From JBKEDS01 sp047975545 (GTDB lineage Bacteria; Bacteroidota; Bacteroidia; Flavobacteriales; Flavobacteriaceae), in the NCBI GenBank assembly GCA_047975545.1, contig JBKEDS010000011.1, positions 1 through 64,000 on the forward strand: a DNA stretch of 64,000 nucleotides, given 5' to 3'. How positions within the stretch are numbered: the stretch's first letter is position 1; every line of letters starts with the position of its first letter. The notes beneath the pieces were generated by a model, which worked only from the letters and a program-made list of their open reading frames with translations, had not been told where the DNA came from and searched no databases. Below are positions 16,760-25,367 of this stretch, piece by piece. Both the position numbers and the translations under genes were made by a program.

Positions 16760-19700
16760 CTAAAACCCAAATCCCAAACCAAATGCCACTCGCACCCCGT
16801 CAACCGAATTAAAAACGCCCAAATTAGCCGAAAGCAAATCGGCTGCATTAACAAACAAACCACCGCCGTAGCTGTTGTGCCATTTTTTTGAGGCATCGTT
16901 TTCCGTCCAAACCCTACCATAATCAAAACCACCGTAAATACCCAGTTTTAATGGTATTAAATTGGTTTTTAGCCGACTAAAGCTGTACCGTAAATCGGTA
17001 TTTTGGTAAAACGAATTTTTTCCCGTAAAACGTTCGTTCCTAAAGCCTCGAAGGCCGTTTTTACCGCCAATGGCCGCCGCTTGGTAAAACTCGAAACCAT
17101 TGCCAAAATTAAAATGTCCGTTAAGGTTGGTTGCCAAAACCAAACGCCCCGAAGGGATAAGTTTTCTTGCCAATTGCAGTTGCGAGGTTAAGTAGCCAAA
17201 ATGGCGTTCGGTTTCTTCCAAATTGTTTTTAAACCCCGCTTTTAAGTTAAAAAGCATACCGTTGGTAGGAAAGGCGGCATTGTCGTAATTGGAGTAAACA
17301 AAATTTCCTTTAACGCCTGCAAAATAGGTTTCGTCGAACAAATAATCGGGCAATAAATCGTGTTCTTCCACAAAACGCCCATTGGTTTTATGCACTTCCA
17401 CACTTTCAAAATCGGCCCCGAAGGATAGTTTGCTCCCACGTTGCGAATTCCAAATTAATTCGGGCGAAATGCTTAGGTTTCGGGTTTTTACACGGTTGTA
17501 GTCCAAGCCAAAGTCGTTATCAAAATTAGAGGTTTCGTTGCCGTAACCAAAATAGTTAATGCTAAAATTGGCACTGTTAAAATTAACATCGACACCCAAA
17601 TTAAGGTTGCCGATTACATGTGCAAATTCGCCTTTGTAGTTTAAATGATAGCCTTTGGTGGCAAAATAATAATCGGCACTAAAGCGGTGCTGTGCCGTAA
17701 ATGGGTTGCGCTCGAAACCGTAAACCGTATACGTGTTTACAAACCCTAAACGAAAACCGTCGTCGGGGTTGGCGCCAAGTATGGGCAACAGTTGGTTGCT
17801 GTTATTTTTTGGTTTTTTATAGTTGTAAACGTTGGTTTGGTAATCGTCGGTTAGTTTAATTCTTGCTTTTTTTACGTTTTCAAGGTTGTTGCTCTTGGTT
17901 TTATAATCGTAAACAACAATGTTTTTACCGTTTTCAACCTTAAAATCGTCGTTGTTTTGCCCGCCGATTAACCGTATTTTTATGTTTTTGCTTTTTCCTT
18001 TTACTTCAAATGTATCGTCGTCGTCCAAACCATAAATCCAAATTTCCTTGGTGTCTTTAGGTTTATAGATTCTATGGTGAAAACGGTCGGTAACGGTGTT
18101 GCCTTTTTTTCGATAAGCCGATACTTCCACATGGCCGTTTTCCAAATTATCAACCAAAATATAATCGTCTTTATCGGTTGCCGTAACCACGCTGTGTTTG
18201 CTTACTAATTTATAATAACGATCGGAAATTGATTGCAAATTATTTCGGCGTTGTTTTAAAGTGGTTTTTATATGCTCCAAGGTTTCGTCCTGGATTTCTT
18301 TGGGTAATAACGACATGGCGTTGTTAATAACGTCATCGGTTAGGTTTTGCCGAATAAATTGTACTTGTGCATCCCAGTCTTTTTTTGTCATTTGGGTTGA
18401 AAAGGCAATATCCAACGGAAAAGGCTCTACATTAAATCCTTTTACATCCTTTAAATCGGGGGCATATTTTCGCAATAACCGCGAAAGTGGAACAATTGCC
18501 ATGGCGGAACCCAATACCGCACCATCCGACATGACGGAAAAGGCTTGGTCGCGGTCCCTTGGTAGGGCTTTGTAAACGGTTTTTCCGTTTTCTTCAAATT
18601 TCATCCAGCGCCACTGGTCTTGGTGCCGGTCCCAATCGCCAATAAGCATATCGAACAGCCGGGTGCGGATGTAGTTTGTTTGGTCTATTACCACATCTTC
18701 GTCCGAATGGATTTCAATAAACAAATCCTTGGTGCTTATAATATCGTTTTTAAAATTGCCCGAAGCCAGTTGGGTATGGCCTTCCGAAGCATGTTCTTCA
18801 ATCATATAAAGCGCATCGCCAAATTCGTTATTAAACTGCCCCAAGGCATTTTGTTTGGGTACGTAGTACAATTTAGGGTTTAAATGATAAACGCCCACGG
18901 CATCCGATAGCGGAGCCATAGTTAAAAAGGCATATGGGTGCGAACCGGTAAACACGTCCAGCATTAAACTTTCGGCTGCGGTATCGTTAAATTGTCCGCC
19001 CACGAATTGGTCCTTAAACATGGCGGCCTGAATGTATTGGGTGGCACTTTTTTTAAGCGCCCGCATAACGTATTGTACGCCTTCGGGATTTTCAAGGCGT
19101 AGGGATTTCGATTGTGTTCCGCCGCCTTTTCTTATAGGGGTTAGTCCGCCAAAAAGGGTGTCTAATTTTATGGTAGGAACTTCAATGGGCGTACTGTAAT
19201 AATCCCGATAGCGGTCGCCCCAAAGGAATTTGAAAAAGCCCGATTTTTGGGTTTCTTCTGGCGTGTAAACCGAAGCTGTAACCGAATTTGGGAAATTATC
19301 CGAAAAATCAAGTGTTTTTTTGGTTTTGGGGGCTTTTATTTCTTTTTTAAAATCGATTTTATTGGTTAACGCATCAAAAAACTGAACGTTTACGGCTTGG
19401 TTTTTGGCAATGTTCAATACCGTATATCCATGGGTGCTATGGCTGTAATCGTTTGTGTTTCGTACTCGTGTTGGCGATAGTTTGGACCCCGAACCGCTAA
19501 TAATTTGCACTAAGTTATCGGCTTCAAAATACCCTAGAATATGCTCGTGACCGGATAGGAAAATAACCTTATCGTTTTCCTGCGAAGCGGCAATTATATT
19601 TTTGCGCAGTTCGGTGTAAAAACGGTTGGACATATCGGCATTACTAATACCGCTGGTGGTACGGATAACGTTTTTTAGTGTTCCAAGAACCGGAAGAGGG

Positions 19701-20425
19701 CTTAAATGGCTTTTAAAACTATAACGGTTGTCGTGCGGCCCGCTGCTGTACATGGGGTGGTGGATTGCCACTAAGGTTGTTTTGCCTCGTGCTTTTTTAA
19801 TTTCGCTTCTAAATTCGTCTAAAAAATCTTCCCGTGTTTTAATGTCGCAGTCGTCGTTAATGGTAGGTTGTTTGTTCCAATTGGTAATGTACCACTGCGA
19901 GTCGACCACCAACATAACGGTATTGTCGTTAACGTTTACTTTTTTTATAGGGCAACCATTTTGGGGCAAAAAGGCGTTTTTGCCCAAAGCGGCTTCCACA
20001 CGGTCCTCTTGGCGTTTCAGCCCTTTTATATCGTGGTACCAATCGTGGTTTCCGGGAATAAAAATGGTTTTTCCGGGGAAGGTTTTGGCAATATCCAACT
20101 GCACGTCCAACGAATGTAGGGCAGCTTGGTAGTCGGTTTCGTTTTCCGAAGGCAGTCCGGCAGGGTAAATATTATCGCCTAAAAACAATAAAATATCGTT
20201 TTTGTCGGCTTGCGAAAATTGCTTTTGCATGGCCTGCAGGGCTTTTGGCGCAGTGCCGTCGTGTTGTGGCTCACCGGCATCGCCAATAAGAAAAATATTG
20301 GTGGTTTCGGTATTGATGCCCTCTAAAGTTGAAGCGGTTAAAGGTGTTTTATTTGATTTGTAAGTAGCGCAAGCACTTAGTAAAAACAATAAGGTCGATA
20401 GAAATAAGAGTGAAAACTTTTTCAT
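16760..20425 (-). CDS. calcineurin-like phosphoesterase fused to a BamA-type outer-membrane barrel
   Basis: A 1221-residue protein with two parts. Residues about 40-360 form a metallophosphoesterase with all metal motifs: IFLIGDAGE, FLGDNIYP, GNHDW, IHHPMYS and GHEH. Residues about 400-850 are a linker that includes kinase-like segments (IGDWDRHQDQWRW, LPRDRDQAF). From about residue 890 to the end, alternating strands ending in VRVAFGLGFGF with a terminal Phe indicate a bacterial-surface-antigen (BamA/TamA) barrel. The N-terminus has a lipobox LSAC (Cys19), so the protein may be both lipid-anchored and barrel-inserted. It probably exposes a phosphatase domain at the outer membrane; substrate unknown. 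Confidence 0.85.
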   Translation of the reverse strand: MKKFSLLFLSTLLFLLSACATYKSNKTPLTASTLEGINTETTNIFLIGDAGEPQHDGTAPKALQAMQKQFSQADKNDILLFLGDNIYPAGLPSENETDYQAALHSLDVQLDIAKTFPGKTIFIPGNHDWYHDIKGLKRQEDRVEAALGKNAFLPQNGCPIKKVNVNDNTVMLVVDSQWYITNWNKQPTINDDCDIKTREDFLDEFRSEIKKARGKTTLVAIHHPMYSSGPHDNRYSFKSHLSPLPVLGTLKNVIRTTSGISNADMSNRFYTELRKNIIAASQENDKVIFLSGHEHILGYFEADNLVQIISGSGSKLSPTRVRNTNDYSHSTHGYTVLNIAKNQAVNVQFFDALTNKIDFKKEIKAPKTKKTLDFSDNFPNSVTASVYTPEETQKSGFFKFLWGDRYRDYYSTPIEVPTIKLDTLFGGLTPIRKGGGTQSKSLRLENPEGVQYVMRALKKSATQYIQAAMFKDQFVGGQFNDTAAESLMLDVFTGSHPYAFLTMAPLSDAVGVYHLNPKLYYVPKQNALGQFNNEFGDALYMIEEHASEGHTQLASGNFKNDIISTKDLFIEIHSDEDVVIDQTNYIRTRLFDMLIGDWDRHQDQWRWMKFEENGKTVYKALPRDRDQAFSVMSDGAVLGSAMAIVPLSRLLRKYAPDLKDVKGFNVEPFPLDIAFSTQMTKKDWDAQVQFIRQNLTDDVINNAMSLLPKEIQDETLEHIKTTLKQRRNNLQSISDRYYKLVSKHSVVTATDKDDYILVDNLENGHVEVSAYRKKGNTVTDRFHHRIYKPKDTKEIWIYGLDDDDTFEVKGKSKNIKIRLIGGQNNDDFKVENGKNIVVYDYKTKSNNLENVKKARIKLTDDYQTNVYNYKKPKNNSNQLLPILGANPDDGFRLGFVNTYTVYGFERNPFTAQHRFSADYYFATKGYHLNYKGEFAHVIGNLNLGVDVNFNSANFSINYFGYGNETSNFDNDFGLDYNRVKTRNLSISPELIWNSQRGSKLSFGADFESVEVHKTNGRFVEEHDLLPDYLFDETYFAGVKGNFVYSNYDNAAFPTNGMLFNLKAGFKNNLEETERHFGYLTSQLQLARKLIPSGRLVLATNLNGHFNFGNGFEFYQAAAIGGKNGLRGFRNERFTGKNSFYQNTDLRYSFSRLKTNLIPLKLGIYGGFDYGRVWTENDASKKWHNSYGGGLFVNAADLLSANLGVFNSVDGVRVAFGLGFGF

Positions 20426-20499
20426 CTATTTGATTTTTTTGTAAAAATTGTTTTTCAATAATTTAATTATAACGGTTGTGTTGCCCGTGGCTTGCCAAA

Positions 20500-20530
20500 C
20501 CCGTAGTGAGCTTGACGAAGTATGCCCATT
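20500..20530. repeat. REP-like fragment
   Basis: CCCGTAGTGAGCTTGACGAAG resembles the dispersed 'gagcttgacgaag' type palindromic repeats of flavobacteria. It fills part of the 126-base gap after the GAF protein gene; no convincing terminator is present. Confidence 0.3.
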
Positions 20531-20551
20531 ATGGGCTTTCGTAAAGTAAAA

Positions 20552-22891
20552 TTATGCCGTTTGCAAGTCTTCAACAGTAAATATTTTGGAAACTTGGGTT
20601 AAATCGTGGTTTAAATCGGCTCGAATGGCTTTAATGCCGTTGGCACCCTGGAGTTCTTCCAGTTCAACAATTTCAATATTTTTTCCGATATAGTTTTTGG
20701 ATTGCAAAAACTCGAAATATGCCAAATATTCGCGCTCAATGGCGGCGGTGAAATACACCACACAAAGTTTATGGGGTTGCGTAAGGCGTTCGTTGGAATG
20801 TTTTAAATGGGCTTTGTCTATTCGTTTTTTAATCATTTCGTAGCGCACGTTGTAAGCGCCATCGACATCGAACTGTTTTTCGTCCATGCGGTAGCGTATG
20901 GTTAGCGGTACGTCGTAGGCCAAAATAAGCGAGGCTACTTTAAGCTGCAACGGAAATTCGTGCTGTTTTTTATAGTACATGGCTTCCATTTCGCAAACCA
21001 CTTGTAATTGCCAAAGGCGTAAATTGTACAAATCGGTTAAGTGGAATTTTTGGTGTTGGCTAATACTTTCGCCTATGTACATGTCGTGCTCGATGCCGTC
21101 GGTTTTAAATTTTTCAAAATAATGCGGAAACATCTCTTGCGCCTTAACTTGCTGTTTTTCTATAAAAGAAGACAGCATTTTGTTGCCCCTGTCAATCGTG
21201 CAGTCGTATTGTTTTCGGGCTTGGTAAAACGATTTTGTGGTTTCGTCCAAAATGTTTAAAAAGGCATTGATGTCTTCGGTATAGTTTTGGTTTTCAATTA
21301 AATAGTGAAATAAAGGAAACAATTGGTTTTCGAAAAGCAGATTGATTTCCTGCTCCGAACTGGTGTGAAAATCGTTGGCAAGCTCGAATAAATGTTTATC
21401 GATTTGAAAAATTAACTGTTCGTAAAAGGGTAGGTTTTGTTGTGCCGTTCGTGCTTTTAACAAGTTTTTGCTTTGTTGCAATTGTTTGGTCAAGTCGGTG
21501 CGAATGGCTTCGTTTCGGGCGTTGGACGACCCCACGACATCAATCTGGCCGTAAAGCGCAAACACGTTTTTAAATACAATTTCCTCGAAATTGGCGGGTT
21601 CTTGTAAGTGGCGGTTTTTTATAAATTTAATGGCTTCCTCATCGAAACGCCATTTTACCGAAGGGTGTATGGCCGTGCATTCCTGTTGGATTACGGCGCT
21701 TATTTCGTTTTCAAATTCGTTAAAAGTACGAGCCGAATAGCTTAAAATAAACGGCATCATGGCGTCTAACTTTACCATGTTTATGGCGTTTAGGTCGTTG
21801 GGTTTGTCGGTGGCCAGTTCGACTACGAATGCCAATTCGCCCTTCACTTTTATAGGAATTAAAATAAGGCTTTTAATACCCCGGTTAAGCAGTACATGGC
21901 TTAAACGGTTGCCCTTGGTTAGCTTGTGGTAGTGTTCTACGTTGGCAATTACTACGGGCTCGCAATCGGTAAACAGTTTTTTTACTACGTCTTGGCAGGC
22001 ATAGGCCTTTAAGGGCATTTGCTCGTGGTTGGGCGTAGTTAGGGTGTCGAATTGCGGATTGTAGGCCGGAACAATATAGTTGCGGTTAACGGAAAAACTG
22101 CCAATAATTAAATTTGGCAGGTTGAAAATGCGTTGAAAGTCGTGGCTTAAAAACTGGATGCTTTCCTTGTTGGGCTGGATGAGGTGGGTTTTTAAATCGT
22201 CTATTTGCTCGTCCAAAGTGGTATCGATTAAGTTAATAATGCCAAAACCCTCGACCGTCCACGAATCTTTAGGGAAGTATTTTTCCCAAACACTTAAATC
22301 TTTTGAGTTGGCAAGGAGTTCGTTTAAAATATCCTCGGTAATTGCTATGGCTTCCTTATTGGGGTAAACATCTAAATAATCGCCGTTAAACGTGGCCCGA
22401 TAGCGTTTTCTAACACCTTTTTTATCGGTAACCGAAATAATTTTTGGCTGCCCAAAATCGATGTTGTAATTGTAATGGCTGTTTAAAATTATGGCATAGG
22501 TAAGCAGGTCGAACGAATTGCGGTAGTCCTTAAACAGTTCGTTGAAAATATTTTCGTCGGATTCGGCATTGTCTATAATATTTTGAAGGCGCAACGTGCC
22601 ATAAAACACATCGTTGGAATACGGCAGTACGGCACCACGGATTTCGTTGTCGGACAATACGGCGGGAAACAACATGCCCATAATCTGGTCAATAGCTGGT
22701 TTTTCGCTTAAAAAGGTTTCGGCCGATGTTGTACCTTGGGTTAAAGCAGGGTGCTCGTTGAATAATTTTAAGGCATATTTGGCCTGCTCCTGCTCCAAAG
22801 TGTTGGTGGAGTTTAAAAGCGTTTCAAACTTTTCCTTTAATAGGCGAAGCGAAATTTTTACGGTGAAAGGGCCTGTATTTGTATGTAACAT
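20552..22891 (-). CDS. GAF-domain protein of unknown function
   Basis: A 779-residue soluble protein. The middle (about residues 250-400) resembles a GAF sensor domain, with the segment NRLSHVLLNRGIKSLILIPIKVKGELAFVVELAT characteristic of the last GAF strands. The rest is largely helical. No kinase, cyclase, GGDEF or phosphatase motif was seen, so any output must be through binding or an unrecognised domain. It starts 14 bases after the HD-PycTM gene ends, and the two are almost certainly one transcript, suggesting that it senses a small ligand for, or modulates, that membrane partner. Confidence 0.65.
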   Translation of the reverse strand: MLHTNTGPFTVKISLRLLKEKFETLLNSTNTLEQEQAKYALKLFNEHPALTQGTTSAETFLSEKPAIDQIMGMLFPAVLSDNEIRGAVLPYSNDVFYGTLRLQNIIDNAESDENIFNELFKDYRNSFDLLTYAIILNSHYNYNIDFGQPKIISVTDKKGVRKRYRATFNGDYLDVYPNKEAIAITEDILNELLANSKDLSVWEKYFPKDSWTVEGFGIINLIDTTLDEQIDDLKTHLIQPNKESIQFLSHDFQRIFNLPNLIIGSFSVNRNYIVPAYNPQFDTLTTPNHEQMPLKAYACQDVVKKLFTDCEPVVIANVEHYHKLTKGNRLSHVLLNRGIKSLILIPIKVKGELAFVVELATDKPNDLNAINMVKLDAMMPFILSYSARTFNEFENEISAVIQQECTAIHPSVKWRFDEEAIKFIKNRHLQEPANFEEIVFKNVFALYGQIDVVGSSNARNEAIRTDLTKQLQQSKNLLKARTAQQNLPFYEQLIFQIDKHLFELANDFHTSSEQEINLLFENQLFPLFHYLIENQNYTEDINAFLNILDETTKSFYQARKQYDCTIDRGNKMLSSFIEKQQVKAQEMFPHYFEKFKTDGIEHDMYIGESISQHQKFHLTDLYNLRLWQLQVVCEMEAMYYKKQHEFPLQLKVASLILAYDVPLTIRYRMDEKQFDVDGAYNVRYEMIKKRIDKAHLKHSNERLTQPHKLCVVYFTAAIEREYLAYFEFLQSKNYIGKNIEIVELEELQGANGIKAIRADLNHDLTQVSKIFTVEDLQTA

Positions 22892-22905
22892 GATTTTTTT
22901 TGGGT

Positions 22906-24081
22906 TTAATTGGCGTGCGCTACCAATATTTGGTAACTAACAAAAAAGGCCAAGGCCGAGGTAATGATACCTATCATAAATACGGTATAGGTAATGCGCA
23001 ACAAACGGTATTTGCGCTCTAACACCAAACCGAGATAATATAAGTCCTTGGTAAGCGAATCGTAAAGCACATCGTCGTTTTCCAATAGGTAATTAATGCC
23101 CCATTCGAATTCGTTTAAGTTCATTTTATGAAAATTTCCAAAGAACAAAATATTAGTTTGCTTGTTTTTAATCATGTCCTGCGTTACCTTAATATTGGAT
23201 ATTTTTGGGCGGGTTGAAAGTACCGAAAGCACTACCGAAATAACACTAAAAATGGTTAAAACAAAAGTTGGGGTAACCAAGTACATATTGGTCGGGCTGT
23301 CCAATTTAGGGATTAAATTGGCCAAGGCCACCGAAATAATTATGGCATTTACCGAAAGCAGGATATTGGCCTTGGTGTCGGCAATGGCACTTAGCTCGAT
23401 ATGGTTTTTTAGCTGGACCCGGAAGAGGGTTTCCACACCGCGGCCGTACCTATTGGAAAATTTTTCCTTTTTCTCTTTTTTTGCCGATTTGTTTATTTTT
23501 TGCTGTATTTTAAATTGATTGATTTCCTTTTTTGGCTGCCAGTTTTTTAAGGCATATTGGGTATGGAACTTATGCGTGCCCAAAAATTCGCTGTTGAGCA
23601 GCAACCAGTCGGTTTCGGAAATGTTCTTGTCGGTTTTTAGGTTGATTTCGGTTCGAAGGTTTTCCGAAATATCGAAAAAATCGTTGGAAGCTAAATGGGC
23701 GCAATCGGCATCCTTCATTATTTTTTCTAAATCGGTTTTGGGCTCGGCTTCTTTTTTTGTAGCAAGAATAAGCTGCTTTACGGTTTCTGTTTCAGTTGGG
23801 GGCAATCCTTTTTCTGTTAAGTATTCAACCGCAATTTTTGCGCTTTCTGCTTCGTGGTTTTCTTCCGTATTAACATAACCAATATCGTGAAACCAAGCGG
23901 CTAATTGTAAAAGGGCGGTTTCTTGCTCGCTACGTTGTTCGTGCTGTGCCAACTCCACCGCCATTTGTACCACCCTGCGGGTGTGGATAATATTATGGTA
24001 ATAGTTGTCGGGGGAAAGTTCCGTGTTAAGTATGTTGGAAATGTGTAGTTCCGCCTGTTGTATAAGTTCGTTTTGTTGCAT
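22906..24081 (-). CDS. HD-domain protein with C-terminal PycTM (Pycsar-effector-like) membrane domain
   Basis: A 391-residue fusion. Residues 20-180 are an HD-type metal-dependent phosphohydrolase with His33 (NIIHTRR), His65-Asp66 (AAWFHDIGY) and Asp126 (MKDADCAH), so the metal ligands are intact. After a Lys-rich linker, residues about 225-391 match the PycTM domain: LSAIADTKANILLSVNAIIIS is its hallmark, followed by two hydrophobic hairpins and a last helix near the C-terminus. In Pycsar anti-phage systems a TM effector is activated by cyclic CMP or UMP and damages the membrane; here no pyrimidine cyclase is adjacent. The HD part could degrade the signal nucleotide. Operon with the GAF protein gene. 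Confidence 0.82.
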   Translation of the reverse strand: MQQNELIQQAELHISNILNTELSPDNYYHNIIHTRRVVQMAVELAQHEQRSEQETALLQLAAWFHDIGYVNTEENHEAESAKIAVEYLTEKGLPPTETETVKQLILATKKEAEPKTDLEKIMKDADCAHLASNDFFDISENLRTEINLKTDKNISETDWLLLNSEFLGTHKFHTQYALKNWQPKKEINQFKIQQKINKSAKKEKKEKFSNRYGRGVETLFRVQLKNHIELSAIADTKANILLSVNAIIISVALANLIPKLDSPTNMYLVTPTFVLTIFSVISVVLSVLSTRPKISNIKVTQDMIKNKQTNILFFGNFHKMNLNEFEWGINYLLENDDVLYDSLTKDLYYLGLVLERKYRLLRITYTVFMIGIITSALAFFVSYQILVAHAN

Positions 24082-24138
24082 GTTACAAAGTTACGGATTA
24101 GAACCGTATGCAAAACGCAAAGCTTAAATATTGGTGTG

Positions 24139-24702
24139 TTAATTTTTTAACGGAATTGTAATGCCAAAAGCAAAGGCGCCGGCATATTGTTCGACTGTTG
24201 GTTGGATGTAATAAGTTATGCCCAAATCGACACCGTAGTTTTTGCCCAATTCCAATCCAAAGGAAAGGGGTATATGGTAAATAATACCGCTTTTTTTTAT
24301 GCCGGTAAAGAAAGTCGAGGTTTCAAAACTACCAATAGAAGCGCCTATTCCGGCCTCTATATAAGGGGCAACATAAGGAATGGGGGCTTTTACCCTTGCT
24401 TTTCCGCCCATTAAAAAGGCTTTGGTTTCGGCCTTTTCGTCGGTGGGGTTGTCGTTAATGTCCTTTCCGTTGGAGTTGGTTAAAATTAGCCCGGCGTAAG
24501 GTCTTAGGCTTAGCCAAGAGTAGGCTTTCATTATAAGTTCGCCTTGTACAAAAAAGCCATTGTCTACTATTTCGTCATCGCTGTAGTACGGTGCGCTTAA
24601 CCCAAGCCCAATTTGTGCATTAACGGCTTTTTCTTTAATAAACTGTGCTTCGATTATATTTGAAGTTAGGATGGCAATGGTTAGGATTAGTATTTTTTTC
24701 AT
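24139..24702 (-). CDS. outer-membrane beta-barrel protein
   Basis: A 187-residue protein with a Sec signal peptide (MKKILILTIAILTSNIIEA) and a mature part of repeated amphipathic strands (AQIGLGLSAPYYS, LSLRPYAGLIL, PYIEAGIGASIGSF, PLSFGLELG, AGAFAFGITIPL). This is the pattern of an eight-stranded outer-membrane barrel such as the OmpW or PorT-like groups. No specific role can be assigned. It sits on the same strand as the methyltransferase gene, 38 bases after it. Confidence 0.7.
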   Translation of the reverse strand: MKKILILTIAILTSNIIEAQFIKEKAVNAQIGLGLSAPYYSDDEIVDNGFFVQGELIMKAYSWLSLRPYAGLILTNSNGKDINDNPTDEKAETKAFLMGGKARVKAPIPYVAPYIEAGIGASIGSFETSTFFTGIKKSGIIYHIPLSFGLELGKNYGVDLGITYYIQPTVEQYAGAFAFGITIPLKN

Positions 24703-24740
24703 GGCTAATTGTGCTTTAAGGTTGTTGTAGATATTAGTGG

Positions 24741-25364
24741 TTATTTTTTTCGCCCGACAAACCTGGTAACCGAGCCTATTCCGTTGTGGTAAAGGCCTTC
24801 GTTTAGTTCGATTTCCTTTTCTTCTAATTCCAAAATGTTATAATCCTTAAAATCGGCTTTTAGTTCGTCGGTTGAAAATAAGGACTCTAAATCCAACGGT
24901 CCGCCAATTTTTGGATTTTTATTTCGGTATTTAAGATGGTTTTTCCCAAAGGCCTCGAATATTACAATGCCGCCTTTTTTTAGTTTTTGGTTTAATAGTT
25001 TGTGGTATGCCGATTTAATGTTGGGCGGAAAATGGGCATAAATAAGCGCAATGGCATCAAACGTTTCGTTTCTAAAATCCAAATCGGGTAATTGCCCGAC
25101 TTGATAGTTTATGGAAACATTGTTTTGGTCCGCAAGTTTAAGTGCCTTGTTTTTGCCTTCTACGCTTATATCGAAAGCATGAACGTTCCAGCTCGTTTTT
25201 GCGGCATAAACAGCGTTTCGCCCTTCGCCCTCGGCCCCAAAAAGGATTTTTCCGGGTTTTAGTCTTTGGAGTTGTTCTTTTAAAAATTTATTGGGTTGGG
25301 TGCCGTAAGCAAATTCGTTTTCTTTGTACCTGCTGTTCCACATGTTTAACCAAGTGTTTTCCAT
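24741..25364 (-). CDS. class I SAM-dependent methyltransferase, TehB-like
   Basis: A 207-residue methyltransferase. The SAM-binding motif I is GKILFGAEGEGRNAVYAA, the acidic end of strand 2 is AFDIS, motif II lies in DAIALIYAHFP, and LKKGGIVIFEAF is motif III. The N-terminal WNSRYKENEFAYGTQPNKFL is typical of the TehB/thiopurine methyltransferase group acting on small molecules. It begins 3 bases after the gatB/aspS stop codon, so it is the distal gene of the gat operon and shares its control. Substrate unknown; a tRNA-related role is possible but unsupported. Confidence 0.85.
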   Translation of the reverse strand: MENTWLNMWNSRYKENEFAYGTQPNKFLKEQLQRLKPGKILFGAEGEGRNAVYAAKTSWNVHAFDISVEGKNKALKLADQNNVSINYQVGQLPDLDFRNETFDAIALIYAHFPPNIKSAYHKLLNQKLKKGGIVIFEAFGKNHLKYRNKNPKIGGPLDLESLFSTDELKADFKDYNILELEEKEIELNEGLYHNGIGSVTRFVGRKK

Positions 25365-25367
25365 TTT

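Noticed and set aside
20552..24081. A complete Pycsar anti-phage system
   Set aside because: No uridylate or cytidylate cyclase motif is present in the GAF protein or any neighbour, so only an effector-like domain is supported.
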